A stretch of 64,000 bases of DNA from Herbaspirillum hiltneri N3 (GCF_001267925.1 NZ_CP011409.1:4901475-4965474), one strand, 5' to 3'; shown: positions 27,920 through 37,968, counted from the first letter of the stretch. Numbers and translations: made by a program. The notes: a model not told the origin generated them from the sequence alone.

Positions 27920-29761
27920 ATGCTTGCATGGTTTGAAAAACTGGTTCACCCCTACCCCGACAACGTCATCAAGCCGCCGCCGCGCGGTTTCACCGCCTTC
28001 ATCTGGGCCTGTACCAAGGGTCTGCGCCGCTATATCGTGGCGATGACCGCATTGACCGCGATCATCGGCGCGTTCGAAGCGCTGCTGTTTGCGATGATGG
28101 GCCGTATCGTCGACTGGCTCAGCCATATCGAGCCGTCGCAACTGTGGACGCAGGAGCGCGGCAGCCTGATCTGGCTGGCGGTGGTGCTGGCCGGCAGTCC
28201 GCTGCTCATCGCGCTGCAGACCTTCTTCAAGCACCAGACCCTGGCGGGCGCATTCCCGATGATGCTGCGCTGGAAATTCCACCGCCTGATGCTCAACCAG
28301 AGCATGAGCTTTTATCAGGACGAGTTCGCCGGCCGCGTCGCCGCCAAGGTGATGCAGACCGCGCTCGCGGTGCGCGACGTGTGCATGATCATGGGCGACA
28401 TCCTGGTGTTCGTGATGATCTATTTCGTCACCATGGCGGCCGTGGTCGGCGGCTTCGACCTGTGGATGCTGGCACCCTTCTTCGGCTGGCTGGTGCTGTA
28501 CATGGCGGCGCTGCGCTACTTCGTGCCGCGCCTGTCGAAAGTGGCGCGCAACCAGGCCGACGCGCGCTCGCTGATGACCGGACGCATCACCGATGCCTAT
28601 ACCAACATCGCCACCGTCAAGCTGTTCTCGCACGCCGGTCGCGAGGCCGGTTATGCACGCAGCGCGATGCAGGATTTCTTGGTCACGGTGAATCGCCAGA
28701 TGCGTCTGGTCAGCGGTTTTGAAATCGTCAATCACTCGCTCAACATGGTGCTGATCCTGTCGACCGCAGGCGTGGCGCTGTGGCTCTGGACGCAAGGCCA
28801 GGTCGGCATCGGCGCGGTCGCCGCAGCCACGGCGATGGCGCTGCGCCTGAACGGCATCGCGCATTGGGTGATGTGGGAAATGGCTGCGCTGTTCGAACAC
28901 GTCGGCACCGTGCAGGACGGCATCAACACGCTGTCGCGCGCGCATGAGGTCAAGGATTTGCCGGATGCGCAGCCATTGGATGTCAGCCGCGGCGAACTGG
29001 TCTTCGACAACGTCAGCTTCGCCTACGGCGCCACCGGACCCGATGCGCGCCAGGTAATCGACAAGCTCAACCTGCACATCCGTCCCGGTGAAAAGATCGG
29101 CCTGGTGGGCCGTTCCGGCGCCGGCAAGTCGACCATCGTCAACCTGCTGCTGCGCTTCTACGATGTCGAGCAAGGCCGCGTGCTGATCGATGGCCAGGAC
29201 ATCGCGCACGTCACGCAGGACAGCCTGCGCGCGCAAGTCGGCATGGTCACTCAAGACACCTCGCTGCTGCATCGCTCGGTGCGCGACAACATCCTGTACG
29301 GCCGTCCCGACGCTGGCGACGACGACATGATCGCCGCCGCGCGCCGCGCCGAAGCACACGAATTCATCGGCAATCTGGCCGATGCGCACGGCCGCCGCGG
29401 CTACGATGCCCACGTCGGCGAACGCGGCGTGAAACTGTCCGGCGGTCAGCGCCAGCGCATCGCGATTGCGCGCGTGATGCTCAAGGACGCGCCCATCCTG
29501 TTGCTGGACGAAGCCACCAGTGCGCTCGACTCGGAAGTGGAAGCGGCCATCCAGGAGAGCCTGTATCGCCTCATGGAAGGCAAGACCGTGGTCGCCATCG
29601 CCCATCGCCTGTCGACCATTGCCGCGATGGATCGCCTGATCGTGCTCGACCAGGGCCGCATCGTCGAGCAAGGCAGTCACCAGGAACTGCTGGCGCACAA
29701 CGGTTTGTATGCGCGCCTGTGGTCGCATCAGAGCGGCGGATTCCTGGGCGAGGAAGCGTGA
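27920..29761 (+). CDS. ABC exporter, fused permease-ATPase (MsbA-like)
   Basis: The 613-residue protein has a six-helix type-I exporter domain (residues about 30-340) and an ATPase domain with Walker A GRSGAGKST, Q-loop QDTSLL, signature KLSGGQRQRIAIARV, Walker B ILLLDEATSALD and the H-loop in IAHRLST. It would work as a homodimer exporting lipids, drugs or peptides. An in-frame GTG at 27887 lies inside the palindrome; the ATG at 27920 has a GGAG site and matches the family start. The palindrome immediately upstream may influence expression. Confidence 0.9.
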   Translation: MLAWFEKLVHPYPDNVIKPPPRGFTAFIWACTKGLRRYIVAMTALTAIIGAFEALLFAMMGRIVDWLSHIEPSQLWTQERGSLIWLAVVLAGSPLLIALQTFFKHQTLAGAFPMMLRWKFHRLMLNQSMSFYQDEFAGRVAAKVMQTALAVRDVCMIMGDILVFVMIYFVTMAAVVGGFDLWMLAPFFGWLVLYMAALRYFVPRLSKVARNQADARSLMTGRITDAYTNIATVKLFSHAGREAGYARSAMQDFLVTVNRQMRLVSGFEIVNHSLNMVLILSTAGVALWLWTQGQVGIGAVAAATAMALRLNGIAHWVMWEMAALFEHVGTVQDGINTLSRAHEVKDLPDAQPLDVSRGELVFDNVSFAYGATGPDARQVIDKLNLHIRPGEKIGLVGRSGAGKSTIVNLLLRFYDVEQGRVLIDGQDIAHVTQDSLRAQVGMVTQDTSLLHRSVRDNILYGRPDAGDDDMIAAARRAEAHEFIGNLADAHGRRGYDAHVGERGVKLSGGQRQRIAIARVMLKDAPILLLDEATSALDSEVEAAIQESLYRLMEGKTVVAIAHRLSTIAAMDRLIVLDQGRIVEQGSHQELLAHNGLYARLWSHQSGGFLGEEA

Positions 29762-29783
29762 CGCCGTTGCTCACGCGCGACCG

Positions 29784-30518
29784 TCAGACGTAGTAGCTGT
29801 CGTCCAGCAGCATGTCCTCGAAGAAGGCGCCGTAGCGTCCTTCCGGGTGGCGCAAATGGATCTCCAGAATCCAGCGCATCGCCGACGGCACGCCGTCGAA
29901 CTCCGCCAGCGATCCGGTATGGATTGCCGCGTGCGGGAAGTCCGATACGCGATGGCCGGGCAAGTCGAAATTGAGCTCCCAGCCGCGCTTGCGCGCTTCG
30001 CTATCGGCGAAGGCGTACAACGCTTCTCCGCTCAGTCCCTGCTCGCTCCACGCGCGTCGCGCGGCGTGAAACACGGCTTCCGCATCCCGTGCGCAGCGCG
30101 CGTATTTTTCATGATTTCCGATCACGAACGCGGCGCCGCCGTCGCCTTCCCAGGCGCCGTGGCGCGGCGCGATGTCGATGAAGAAGATGTCGTCCTGCTG
30201 CAGCACCACGCCCGGTTCGGATGCCTGGCGCATCGGCTTGATGGTGTTGCGGCCGAAGCGCACGCGCGTCGGATGCCAGCTCAGCGTCAGGCCGGCGTCG
30301 AGGAGGACTTGTTTGGCCATGGCGACGGCGTCTTCTTCCACCATGCCGGGCTGCACGCGCGACGCGATGTCGCGAATCGCCTGGCGCGTCTTGCCGCGCG
30401 CGGCCAGCATGCCCTCCACGGAAAAGGCGGGACCGACGCGCTCGGCGTTCGTGGCATCGGTGGCATCGGTGGCATCCGTGGCGGCGGTGATCGCGGCGGT
30501 GATTGTAGTGGTGTTCAT
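29784..30518 (-). CDS. M24-family metallopeptidase-like protein
   Basis: This 244-residue protein is a single pita-bread domain of the M24 (methionine aminopeptidase/Xaa-Pro peptidase) family. Metal-site segments are IDIAPRHGAWEGDGGAAFV (first Asp ligands), FDLPGHRVSDFPHAAIH (His ligand) and ILEIHLRHPEGRYGAFFEDMLL (Glu ligands). It lacks the N-terminal domain of creatinase or aminopeptidase P. The first 25 residues are low complexity (AATDATDATDATNA) from a 9-bp tandem repeat, so the true start may be later. The substrate is unknown. It is convergent with the ABC exporter. Confidence 0.8.
   Translation of the reverse strand: MNTTTITAAITAATDATDATDATNAERVGPAFSVEGMLAARGKTRQAIRDIASRVQPGMVEEDAVAMAKQVLLDAGLTLSWHPTRVRFGRNTIKPMRQASEPGVVLQQDDIFFIDIAPRHGAWEGDGGAAFVIGNHEKYARCARDAEAVFHAARRAWSEQGLSGEALYAFADSEARKRGWELNFDLPGHRVSDFPHAAIHTGSLAEFDGVPSAMRWILEIHLRHPEGRYGAFFEDMLLDDSYYV
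30451..30486. repeat. 9-bp tandem repeat inside the M24 gene
   Basis: GTGGCATCG occurs twice in perfect form (30451-30459, 30460-30468), then as GTGGCATCC and GTGGCGGCG. It encodes the Ala-Thr-Asp repeat near the protein start. A 9-bp unit would change length without shifting frame. Confidence 0.7.
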
Positions 30519-30728
30519 GATGTTCTCCGGAATGAGGATCGCGGAAAGCGCGACATGCGCTTCCGCTACGGAGAAAATTATCGGCGGCGCTGCGATCTAA
30601 TGACAGCGCGGCAAGGCGGCGTTGACAGCCATGCTGCGGCGTTTTCCTGCCAAGGCCTTGCCTGGGTTCTGCTGCCCGGCCCGGACGGCGCTATGATGGC
30701 GTCTATCGTTCCACTGCCGATTGCCGCC

Positions 30729-31709
30729 ATGCCTACTGTCGCCCTGCTGGTATTCCCCGGAGTCCAGGCGCTCGACGTCTCCGGTCCGCTCGACGTGTTC
30801 GCCGAGGCCAACCGTTTCCTGCTGCCGCAACAGCATTACCGTCTCAGCGTCATCGGAAGCACACGCGACACCGTCGCCTGCTCCAACGGCATGCAGATCG
30901 TGCCGCACCTGCACTACAGCGAAGCGCGCGAAGACTACGACCTGCTGCTCGCGGCCGGCGGCCCCGGCTTGCCGCAGCAGGAACGCGACGCCGCGCTGAG
31001 CGACTGGCTGGCCGATGCCGCGCAACGCGCCGGCCGCCATGGCTCGATCTGCAACGGCGCGTTCTTGCTGGCGCGCGCAGGACTGCTCAGGGGCAAACGC
31101 GTGACCACGCATTGGAATGACGCCGCTGCATTGGCGCGCGATTTTCCCGAGCTTGAAGTCGACGCCGATCGCATCTATCTGTGCGACGGCAAACTGGTGA
31201 CGTCGGCGGGAGTCACCGCCGGCATCGATTTGTCGCTGGCGTTGCTGGCCGAAGACGCCGGCCAGGAAGTCGCCCTCAACGTCGCCAAGCGGCTGGTGGT
31301 ATTCATGCAGCGCAGCGGCGGACAATCGCAGTTCAGTCCTTACCTCACTCCGTATGCGGAAGAGACCTCACTGGTCGGCCAGGTGCAACATTACGTGCGC
31401 GAGCATCTGCAGGAAAAGCTCAGCGTCGCACTGTTGGCCAAGCTGGTGTCGAGCAGTCCGCGCAATTTCGCGCGCGTGTTTGCACGCGATGCACGCATGA
31501 CGCCGGCGGAGTTCATCGAAAGTGCGCGCGTCGATGCGGCGCGCGCAATGCTGGAGAGATCGGGAAGTTCGGCGGCGCCCTTGAAGACGGTCGCTTATCG
31601 TTGCGGCTTCCGCGACGCCGGCCATATGCGCGTGGTGTTCCTGCGCCGGCTCGGCATCAGTGCGCAACAGTATCGGGATAATTTTTTTGCGGGCGCCGAT
31701 GCGGCGTGA
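30729..31709 (+). CDS. GlxA-type regulator (DJ-1/PfpI plus AraC HTH)
   Basis: The 326-residue product has an N-terminal DJ-1/PfpI-like domain (PTVALLVFPGVQALDVSGPLDVF, LLLAAGGPG, SICNGAFLLARAGLL with the nucleophile-elbow Cys, VTSAGVTAGIDLSL) and a C-terminal AraC HTH pair (LSVALLAKLVSSSPRNFARVF and TVAYRCGFRDAGHMRVVF). This is the layout of GlxA family transcriptional regulators. The start at 30729 begins the first strand of the domain; in-frame ATGs at 30693 and 30696 are alternatives. It is divergent from the M24 gene across about 210 bp, suggesting control of that gene. Confidence 0.9.
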   Translation: MPTVALLVFPGVQALDVSGPLDVFAEANRFLLPQQHYRLSVIGSTRDTVACSNGMQIVPHLHYSEAREDYDLLLAAGGPGLPQQERDAALSDWLADAAQRAGRHGSICNGAFLLARAGLLRGKRVTTHWNDAAALARDFPELEVDADRIYLCDGKLVTSAGVTAGIDLSLALLAEDAGQEVALNVAKRLVVFMQRSGGQSQFSPYLTPYAEETSLVGQVQHYVREHLQEKLSVALLAKLVSSSPRNFARVFARDARMTPAEFIESARVDAARAMLERSGSSAAPLKTVAYRCGFRDAGHMRVVFLRRLGISAQQYRDNFFAGADAA

Positions 31710-31721
31710 TCAAAGCCGGGA

Positions 31722-32126
31722 TCAGCTATCCGGCGCGACTTCACCGGCGGACCATTCCGGACTGTAGCCGCCCAGAGTCGGGTGGTACATTTCATCGCCG
31801 CTGTGCTGGGTGAATTCGACGTTGAGACGGTCTTCGCGCAGGCCCAGCACCTCGATGCAATCGCGGCACAATGCCTTGGCGACTTCCATGCGCAACTCGG
31901 GCGTGCGGCCGCGGCGGATGTCGCACATCAGCACCGATACCGGCTCCACTTCGCCGCCGTCGACCGTGCGCCAGACACTGCCTGCGCCGCACTCGCGGAT
32001 CACGATGCTGATGCGGCGGATATCGACGCTCATCATGTCGGCATAGGTCTGCGCCATGCGCGCAGCGAGCTGCTTTTTCTGCTGCGCGGGATAGCTGTCG
32101 TTGACGTCGAGTTGCAGGTAAGGCAT
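31722..32126 (-). CDS. Tautomerase-superfamily protein
   Basis: This 134-residue protein starts MPYLQLDVNDSYPAQQKKQL, so Pro2 becomes the N-terminal catalytic proline after Met removal, as in 4-oxalocrotonate tautomerase. SVDIRRISIVIREC corresponds to the second beta strand. At 134 residues it is about twice the 4-OT length, like the fused-subunit members (malonate semialdehyde decarboxylase or cis-CaaD type). The substrate is unknown. It is convergent with the GlxA-type regulator and lies 62 bp downstream of parB. Confidence 0.78.
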   Translation of the reverse strand: MPYLQLDVNDSYPAQQKKQLAARMAQTYADMMSVDIRRISIVIRECGAGSVWRTVDGGEVEPVSVLMCDIRRGRTPELRMEVAKALCRDCIEVLGLREDRLNVEFTQHSGDEMYHPTLGGYSPEWSAGEVAPDS

Positions 32127-32188
32127 GGCGCATTCCTTTCATTGCGGCTGCATTTGCATCTGCGGTTGCAGCCGCCGAAACTCACGGT

Positions 32189-33097
32189 TTACTGTTCGAC
32201 CGCTTCGCCGCGCAGGCGGGCAATCACGCCGTCGAGTGCATCGAGGTCGGAGAAATTGATGATCAGCTGACCGCGATTCTTGGCGCCGGTCTTGATCGAT
32301 ACCTGCGTCGCCAGGATGTCGGACAATTCTTCTTCCAGGCGGGCGATGTCGCGCGATTTTTCCTTGCCCCCGTCGCGCGGCTTGTTCGATGCGGCTTGCT
32401 CGGCAGTGGTGCGCACCACCAGCTTCTCGGCTTCACGCACCGACATGCGCTTGGCGACGATCTGGTTCGCCAGCGTGATCTGCGTGGCGGAATCCACCGC
32501 CAGCAAGGCGCGGGCGTGGCCCATGTCGATATCGCCGGCCATGAGCATGGTCTGCACCGGCTTGGCCAGGTTCAGCAAGCGCAACAGGTTCGACACCGCG
32601 CTGCGCGAGCGGCCGACCGCGACTGCCGCCTGTTCATGCGTGAAGTTGAAATCGGTGATCAGGCGGTGGATACCCTGGGCTTCTTCCAGCGGATTGAGAT
32701 CCTCGCGCTGCATGTTTTCGATCAGCGCCATCGCGGCGGTGGTCTGGTCGTCGACGTTCTTCACCAGCACCGGCACTTCGGTCAGGCCGGCGATCTTGGC
32801 AGCGCGGAAGCGGCGTTCGCCGGCGATGATCTCGTAGATGTCCTTGCCGTTCTTCTGGCCGATGGCGCGGATCAGGATCGGTTGCAGCAGGCCCTGCTCC
32901 TTGATCGAGGCGGCCAGCTCATTGAGTGCGCCTTCGTCCATGCGGCTGCGCGGCTGATACTTGCCGGCCTGCAGATCCGTGACCGGCATCACCGATGGCG
33001 AACCTGCGACCACCGGCACGTCTTCGGTGATATCGGAAGACCCGCCGAGAAGTGCGTCGAGACCGCGGCCGAGGCCTTTTGATTTTTTGGTTGCCAT
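32189..33097 (-). CDS. parB: Chromosome-partitioning protein ParB
   Basis: This 302-residue ParB/Spo0J starts MATKKSKGLGRGLDALLGG, the N-terminal segment that stimulates ParA. The CTP-binding domain has YQPRSRMDEGALNELAASIKEQG and the GERRFRAAKIAGL motif; ENMQREDLNPLEEAQ and the HTH FTHEQAAVAVGRSRSAVSNLLRLL bind parS; the C-terminal helix dimerises. It is downstream of parA by 81 bp in the same operon. Two parS sites lie about 5 kb away at 37953 and 38064. Confidence 0.97.
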   Translation of the reverse strand: MATKKSKGLGRGLDALLGGSSDITEDVPVVAGSPSVMPVTDLQAGKYQPRSRMDEGALNELAASIKEQGLLQPILIRAIGQKNGKDIYEIIAGERRFRAAKIAGLTEVPVLVKNVDDQTTAAMALIENMQREDLNPLEEAQGIHRLITDFNFTHEQAAVAVGRSRSAVSNLLRLLNLAKPVQTMLMAGDIDMGHARALLAVDSATQITLANQIVAKRMSVREAEKLVVRTTAEQAASNKPRDGGKEKSRDIARLEEELSDILATQVSIKTGAKNRGQLIINFSDLDALDGVIARLRGEAVEQ

Positions 33098-33178
33098 CTT
33101 TTACCTACCTGTTTCTGAATTGCTGATTACTGAAATTGTTTATATCGTTTAGTGCATTTCAAGACTTCGGATCTACTT

Positions 33179-33949
33179 TTACAGCGTCTTGATGCGCTCG
33201 ACCATTTCGGCGCCAAAGGCGATGTACGCCTGCGCGCCTTTCGACGCGGCGTCGAAGTTCACGCCCGGCATGCCGTACGACGGCGCTTCGGCCAGACGGA
33301 CATTGCGCGGAATGACCGTCTTGAAAACCTTGTCGCCAAAATGCTGCTCGAGCTGTTCGGACACCTGCTGCGACAACGTCATGCGCGGGTCGAACATCAC
33401 GCGCAGCAAGCCGATGATCTTGAGATCGGGATTGAGCTTGGCGTGCACTTTCTTGATGGTGTTGACGAGGTCGGACAAACCTTCCAGCGCATAGTATTCG
33501 CACTGCATCGGAATCACCACGCCATGTGCCGAGCACAGGCCGTTGAGCGTCAGCAGCGACAGCGCCGGCGGACAATCGATGAGGATGAAATCGTAGTCGT
33601 CGGCGACGGCGGCGAAGGCGTCTTTTAGGCGCTTCTCGCGATTCTCGAGCTCGACCATTTCGACTTCGGCGCCGGCCAGTTCGCGATTGGCCGGCAGCAC
33701 GTCAAAGTTGCCGCTTTCGGAACGCTTGCGCACGCTCTTGATGTCGGACATGCCGAGCAGCACTTCGTAGATCGAACCTTGCAACTCGGCCTTGTTGATG
33801 CCGGAGCCCATGGTGGCGTTGCCCTGCGGATCGAGGTCGGCGAGCAGCACGCGCTGATTGTGCTGCGCCAGGCCGGCGGCGAGATTGACTGCTGTGGTGG
33901 TTTTGCCGACACCGCCTTTTTGATTCGCAACGCAAAAGATTTTAGCCAT
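33179..33949 (-). CDS. parA: Chromosome-partitioning ATPase ParA
   Basis: This 256-residue ParA/Soj ATPase has the deviant Walker A KGGVGKTTTAVNLAA at residues about 11-25, FILIDCPPALS (Walker A' and B region) and GVVIPMQCEYYALEGLSDL. It forms nucleoid gradients that move ParB-parS complexes after origin duplication. It begins the parAB operon downstream of the lysE-like gene. Confidence 0.97.
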   Translation of the reverse strand: MAKIFCVANQKGGVGKTTTAVNLAAGLAQHNQRVLLADLDPQGNATMGSGINKAELQGSIYEVLLGMSDIKSVRKRSESGNFDVLPANRELAGAEVEMVELENREKRLKDAFAAVADDYDFILIDCPPALSLLTLNGLCSAHGVVIPMQCEYYALEGLSDLVNTIKKVHAKLNPDLKIIGLLRVMFDPRMTLSQQVSEQLEQHFGDKVFKTVIPRNVRLAEAPSYGMPGVNFDAASKGAQAYIAFGAEMVERIKTL

Positions 33950-34024
33950 AGGTTCTTCTAGTTAGTGTTCCGTTGGGATTACAGTGAATCTTCAGTTTCT
34001 ATCCGGGTTATCTTCAGTGCCGGG

Positions 34025-34657
34025 TCAATGCGTGCCCAGCTTGATGCCGAAGCCGATCAGGAAGACACCGGCCGCGCGCGACGCCAGCGCAGCGATCTTG
34101 CGGTTGCGCGCGAGACGTTTCGCCGCGGCGTTGCCGGCCAGGACCAGCAGACTGCCATAAATCAGCGTGCAGGTGCAAATCACCGTGCCCATGATCAGGA
34201 ACGTGACGGCGCCCTTTTGCGTGGCCGGGTCGATGAACAGCGGGAAGAAGGCCATGTAGAACACGATGGCCTTCGGGTTCATCAGCGTCACGAAGAAGCC
34301 GCGGCGGAAATCTTCCATGTCCGAGAATGGCACCACCGACGATCCGCCCTCTTCCTTTGCAAACAGCAGGCGCCCACCGAGGTAGGCGAGATATGCCGCA
34401 CCCACATACTGCATGCCCTTGAACAGCAAGGGATTCGCGTGCAACAGCGCCGCCACGCCGATCGCCGCGAGAAACATCAGCACGATGTCGCCCAGCATCA
34501 GGCCGGCGATCGCCGCAAAACCGCCGCGCAAGCCGTGCTTGGCCGAGCAGGTCAGCACGCAGAAAGTACCGGGACCGGGCAACATCAGGAACACGACCGT
34601 GGCGGCGATCAGTTGCCAGACATCGGTAATGCCAATCGTGTGAAACAGTGCTTGCAT
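34025..34657 (-). CDS. LysE/RhtB-family amino-acid exporter
   Basis: This 210-residue membrane protein has six hydrophobic helices and the family signature VFLMLPGPGTFCVLTCSAKHGLRGGFAAIAGLMLGD, with GAAYLAYLGGRLL and NPKAIVFYMAFFPLFID. It exports amino acids or homoserine lactone-like molecules across the inner membrane. The start was set at 34657, which has a GGAG site seven bases upstream. It lies between the lipocalin gene and parA on the same strand. Confidence 0.9.
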   Translation of the reverse strand: MQALFHTIGITDVWQLIAATVVFLMLPGPGTFCVLTCSAKHGLRGGFAAIAGLMLGDIVLMFLAAIGVAALLHANPLLFKGMQYVGAAYLAYLGGRLLFAKEEGGSSVVPFSDMEDFRRGFFVTLMNPKAIVFYMAFFPLFIDPATQKGAVTFLIMGTVICTCTLIYGSLLVLAGNAAAKRLARNRKIAALASRAAGVFLIGFGIKLGTH

Positions 34658-34688
34658 GGCGTCTCCTTGATTGGGATATCGGTCGGAA

Positions 34689-35252
34689 TTATTCTTGCGG
34701 CGTCTTGACCAGCTTGGAGGTATCGAAGCCTTGCTTGGTGGCGTTGTTGACGGCGGCTTCATATTCCGCGGTCGACAGCACCGGCTTGCGCGCCAGGATC
34801 CACAGGTAATCGCGCGACGGCGTGCCGACGGTCGCAACCGAGTAGTCGGCATCCAGATCGATCACCCAGTAGTCCCCCCACACCAGCGGGAACCATGCCA
34901 GCCAGGCCGGCGCAAAACGCACCTGCAGTCTGGCGTTATGACTGCCTTCGATGACGCGCGCCTGGCCGTCGGCCTGGTCCAGCACGCCGCCCTCGACTTT
35001 GCAGCGGTTGATGACGTCAATGTCGCCGTCGCTGCGCGCGCGATATTCGGCGGTCACGTTGGCGATGCACTTCTTCTGGAAGCTGTTGGGGAAGCGGGCG
35101 ATTTCGTACCATTTGCCGACGTAGCGCTTCAGGTCGACCGAAGGCACGGTGACGACTTCCTGCGCTTGCGCGGGCGCCGGCGCTATGGCCGACAGGAGTG
35201 CGGCGGCGATGGCGAAGCCCGAGAGTGCGCGGGTGACGGGTAGGCAATTCAT
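34689..35252 (-). CDS. Lipocalin (Blc-like)
   Basis: This 187-residue protein has a Sec signal peptide (cleavage around APAQA-QEV; no lipobox, unlike E. coli Blc) and the lipocalin signature VDLKRYVGKWYEIARFP with the invariant GxW, then NVTAEY, DVINRCKV and YLWILARKPVLS. It probably binds lipids or lysophospholipids in the periplasm. Its ATG begins on the base next to the rsmG stop codon, so it belongs to the mnmG-rsmG operon. Confidence 0.9.
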   Translation of the reverse strand: MNCLPVTRALSGFAIAAALLSAIAPAPAQAQEVVTVPSVDLKRYVGKWYEIARFPNSFQKKCIANVTAEYRARSDGDIDVINRCKVEGGVLDQADGQARVIEGSHNARLQVRFAPAWLAWFPLVWGDYWVIDLDADYSVATVGTPSRDYLWILARKPVLSTAEYEAAVNNATKQGFDTSKLVKTPQE

Positions 35253-35912
35253 TCAAGACCTTTCGATAAAGATCAGATGACGTTCTGCATCCAGTCCAGG
35301 CACATGCAGGGCCTGGGTCTTTTCCACTTTCCATCCATCCGGCAGGCGCGCGATTTCTTCCTGCGGCATCACGCCCTTCATGGCGATATAACGGCCGCCC
35401 GGTTGCAGCAGATGGTTCGACCAGTTGATGAAATCGTTGAGTTCCGCAAAGGCGCGCGAAGTGATGACGTCGAACAGTTGCTCGACCTGCAACTGCTCGA
35501 CGCGCGCGGTGTAGACCGAAACATTGCTTAATTGCAACTCTGCCTTGGCCTGCGTGAGGAATGCCGTTTTTTTATGCACGGTATCGATCATCGACACCTT
35601 CATCGCCGGACGCGCTTCGGCCGCCCAGATGGCCAGCACGATGCCCGGCAAACCGCCGCCTGCACCGACGTCCAACACATTGTCGGCTTGCGCGAAAGCC
35701 GTCACGGCAGCCAGGGAATCGAGCAGGTGATGCGTCATCATCTGCGCCGGATCGCGCAACGCGGTCAGGTTGTAGGTGCGGTTCCACTTGGCCATCAGGG
35801 CCAGGTAAGCCAACAGCTTCTTGTGCTGGCCGGCGCTCAGCGTCAGGCCGAGCGCTTGGGCGCCGGCGGTGAGTGTGTCGCCCAATTGCAGGTCGGTAGT
35901 CGTGGTGTTCAA
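35253..35912 (-). CDS. rsmG: 16S rRNA (guanine-N7)-methyltransferase RsmG
   Basis: This 219-residue methyltransferase modifies G527 of 16S rRNA. The SAM-binding motif is [45 protein letters not shown] precedes it and [16 protein letters not shown] follows. The frame opens with TTG at 35912, five bases after the mnmG stop, and no ATG precedes the conserved region, so a TTG start with translational coupling is likely. It is the classical gidB position beside mnmG and parAB. Confidence 0.95.
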   Translation of the reverse strand: MNTTTTDLQLGDTLTAGAQALGLTLSAGQHKKLLAYLALMAKWNRTYNLTALRDPAQMMTHHLLDSLAAVTAFAQADNVLDVGAGGGLPGIVLAIWAAEARPAMKVSMIDTVHKKTAFLTQAKAELQLSNVSVYTARVEQLQVEQLFDVITSRAFAELNDFINWSNHLLQPGGRYIAMKGVMPQEEIARLPDGWKVEKTQALHVPGLDAERHLIFIERS

Positions 35913-35917
35913 GATGC

Positions 35918-37852
35918 TCAGGCCGCTTCGTTGTGGTTGTCGGACACGGCGACGTTCTTCAGGCCGCCTTTTTTCAGGTGGACCAGCAGCAGGGACAAGG
36001 CCGCCGGCGTCACGCCGGAAATGCGCGAAGCCTGGCCCAGGGTTTCCGGCTTGTGCTTGTTGAGCTTCTGGCGCACTTCGATCGACAGCGCCTGGACGTC
36101 CATGTAATCGAGGTCGGCCGGCAGCTTGAGGCTTTCGTTGTGTTCCTGGCGTCCGATTTCCTTGGCCTGGCGATCGATGTAGCCGGCGTACTTGATCTGG
36201 ATCTCGATCTGTTCGCGCACCGGGTCATCGCTGACGCCCGGACCCGCCAGCGCCTGGCCGTCGGCGCCGGTCAGCGTCATCAGGCTGTCGTAGGTTACGT
36301 TCGGACGGCGCAGCAGATCGACCAGGTTGTATTCGCGCTCGATGGCTTTGCCCAGCACGCGCTCGGCTTCGGCGTCGGCGAGGATGCGCGGGTTGACCCA
36401 GGTGGATTTGAGGCGCTCCATTTCACGTGCAACAGCTTCGCGCTTCTTGTCGAACATTTCCCATTGGGCGTCGCCGACGCAACCGAGCTGGCGGCCGATT
36501 TCGGTCAGGCGCAGGTCGGCGTTGTCTTCGCGCAGGCTCAGGCGATATTCGGCGCGGCTGGTGAACATACGATACGGCTCCTGCACGCCCTGGGTAATCA
36601 GGTCGTCGACCAGCACGCCGAGGTAAGCCTCGTCACGGCGCGGCGTCCAGGACTCGCGGCCCTGTGTTTGCAGCGCGGCGTTGAGACCGGCCAGCATGCC
36701 TTGGGCTGCCGCTTCTTCGTAACCGGTGGTGCCGTTGATCTGGCCGGCGAAGAACAAGCCCTGGATTTGCCGCGTTTCCAGCGAAGATTTCAGGCCGCGC
36801 GGATCGAAGTAGTCGTACTCGATGGCGTAGCCCGGGCGCAGGATGTGGGCGTTTTCCATGCCGCGCATCGAACGCACCAGCGCCAGCTGTACGTCGAACG
36901 GCAGGCTGGTGGAGATCCCGTTGGGGTAGAACTCGTTGGTTGTCAGGCCTTCCGGCTCCAGGTAAATCTGGTGCGAATCCTTGCCGGCGAAGCGGTGGAT
37001 CTTGTCTTCGATCGACGGGCAATAACGCGGACCGACTCCTTCGATCACGCCGGTGTACATCGGGCTGCGGTCGAGACCGGCACGGATGATGTCGTGGGTC
37101 TGGGTGTTGGTATGGGTAATCCAGCATGGCATTTGTTGCGGATGCATGCCGACATTGCCCATGACCGAGAATACCGGGATGGGATCGAGGTCACCGGGCT
37201 GCTCTTCCAGGACTGAAAAGTCGATGCTGCGGCCGTCGATGCGCGGTGGTGTACCGGTTTTCAGGCGGCCTTGCGGCAGCTTGAGTTCTTTCAGGCGCGC
37301 CGACAGCGAGATCGCCGGCGGGTCGCCGGCGCGGCCGGCGGAGTAATTATTGAGGCCGACGTGGATCTTCCCGTCGAGGAAAGTACCCGCTGTCAGCACC
37401 ACCGCCCTGCCCGCAAAGCGGATCCCGGCCTGGGTCACGGCGCCGATTACGCGGTCGCCTTCGACCATCAGGTCGTCCACCGCCTGCTGGAACAGCCACA
37501 GATTGGGCTGGTTTTCCAGGCGCGAACGAATCGCCTGCTTGTACAGGATGCGGTCGGCCTGGGCGCGCGTGGCGCGTACGGCAGGACCTTTGGAGGAATT
37601 CAGGATGCGGAACTGGATACCCGCCTCGTCCGTCGCAATCGCCATCGCCCCGCCCATGGCGTCGACTTCCTTGACCAGGTGGCCCTTGCCGATGCCGCCA
37701 ATGGAAGGATTGCACGACATCTGACCGAGGGTCTCGATGTTGTGGGTCAGCAGCAAAGTCGTTTGCCCCATGCGGGCGGATGCCAATGCAGCTTCGGTAC
37801 CGGCGTGACCGCCGCCGACGACAATGACATCAAAGTGTGTGGGAAATAGCAT
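35918..37852 (-). CDS. mnmG: tRNA uridine 5-carboxymethylaminomethyl modification enzyme MnmG
   Basis: This 644-residue FAD protein works with MnmE to install cmnm5 groups on the wobble uridine of several tRNAs. The FAD motif [19 protein letters not shown] is at the N-terminus, followed by [24 protein letters not shown], the second family signature [21 protein letters not shown], and a C-terminal helical domain that contacts MnmE. Length matches the family (about 630). It heads the mnmG-rsmG-lipocalin-lysE-parA-parB run, with two parS sites immediately upstream. Confidence 0.98.
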   Translation of the reverse strand: MLFPTHFDVIVVGGGHAGTEAALASARMGQTTLLLTHNIETLGQMSCNPSIGGIGKGHLVKEVDAMGGAMAIATDEAGIQFRILNSSKGPAVRATRAQADRILYKQAIRSRLENQPNLWLFQQAVDDLMVEGDRVIGAVTQAGIRFAGRAVVLTAGTFLDGKIHVGLNNYSAGRAGDPPAISLSARLKELKLPQGRLKTGTPPRIDGRSIDFSVLEEQPGDLDPIPVFSVMGNVGMHPQQMPCWITHTNTQTHDIIRAGLDRSPMYTGVIEGVGPRYCPSIEDKIHRFAGKDSHQIYLEPEGLTTNEFYPNGISTSLPFDVQLALVRSMRGMENAHILRPGYAIEYDYFDPRGLKSSLETRQIQGLFFAGQINGTTGYEEAAAQGMLAGLNAALQTQGRESWTPRRDEAYLGVLVDDLITQGVQEPYRMFTSRAEYRLSLREDNADLRLTEIGRQLGCVGDAQWEMFDKKREAVAREMERLKSTWVNPRILADAEAERVLGKAIEREYNLVDLLRRPNVTYDSLMTLTGADGQALAGPGVSDDPVREQIEIQIKYAGYIDRQAKEIGRQEHNESLKLPADLDYMDVQALSIEVRQKLNKHKPETLGQASRISGVTPAALSLLLVHLKKGGLKNVAVSDNHNEAA

Positions 37853-37952
37853 AATGCGCCTCGTGGAGACGGTGAACAGAGGCGAGATTATAAAGTCTTT
37901 TTGGACAGGTATCAGGCCCTACCCCAGTTATTCCCTTTTTATTCACGTTTTT

Positions 37953-37968
37953 TGTTTCACGTGAAACA
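37953..37968. promoter_or_regulatory. parS site 1
   Basis: TGTTTCACGTGAAACA is a perfect 16-bp palindrome and matches the bacterial ParB-binding consensus exactly. It lies 100 bp upstream of mnmG, in the usual parAB neighbourhood. Confidence 0.97.

Noticed and set aside
27866..29728. Very long open frame antisense to the MsbA-like exporter
   Set aside because: High G+C codon bias keeps the opposite frame open. The peptide is rich in His, Arg, Asp and Ala without domain motifs, while the plus strand encodes a complete ABC exporter.
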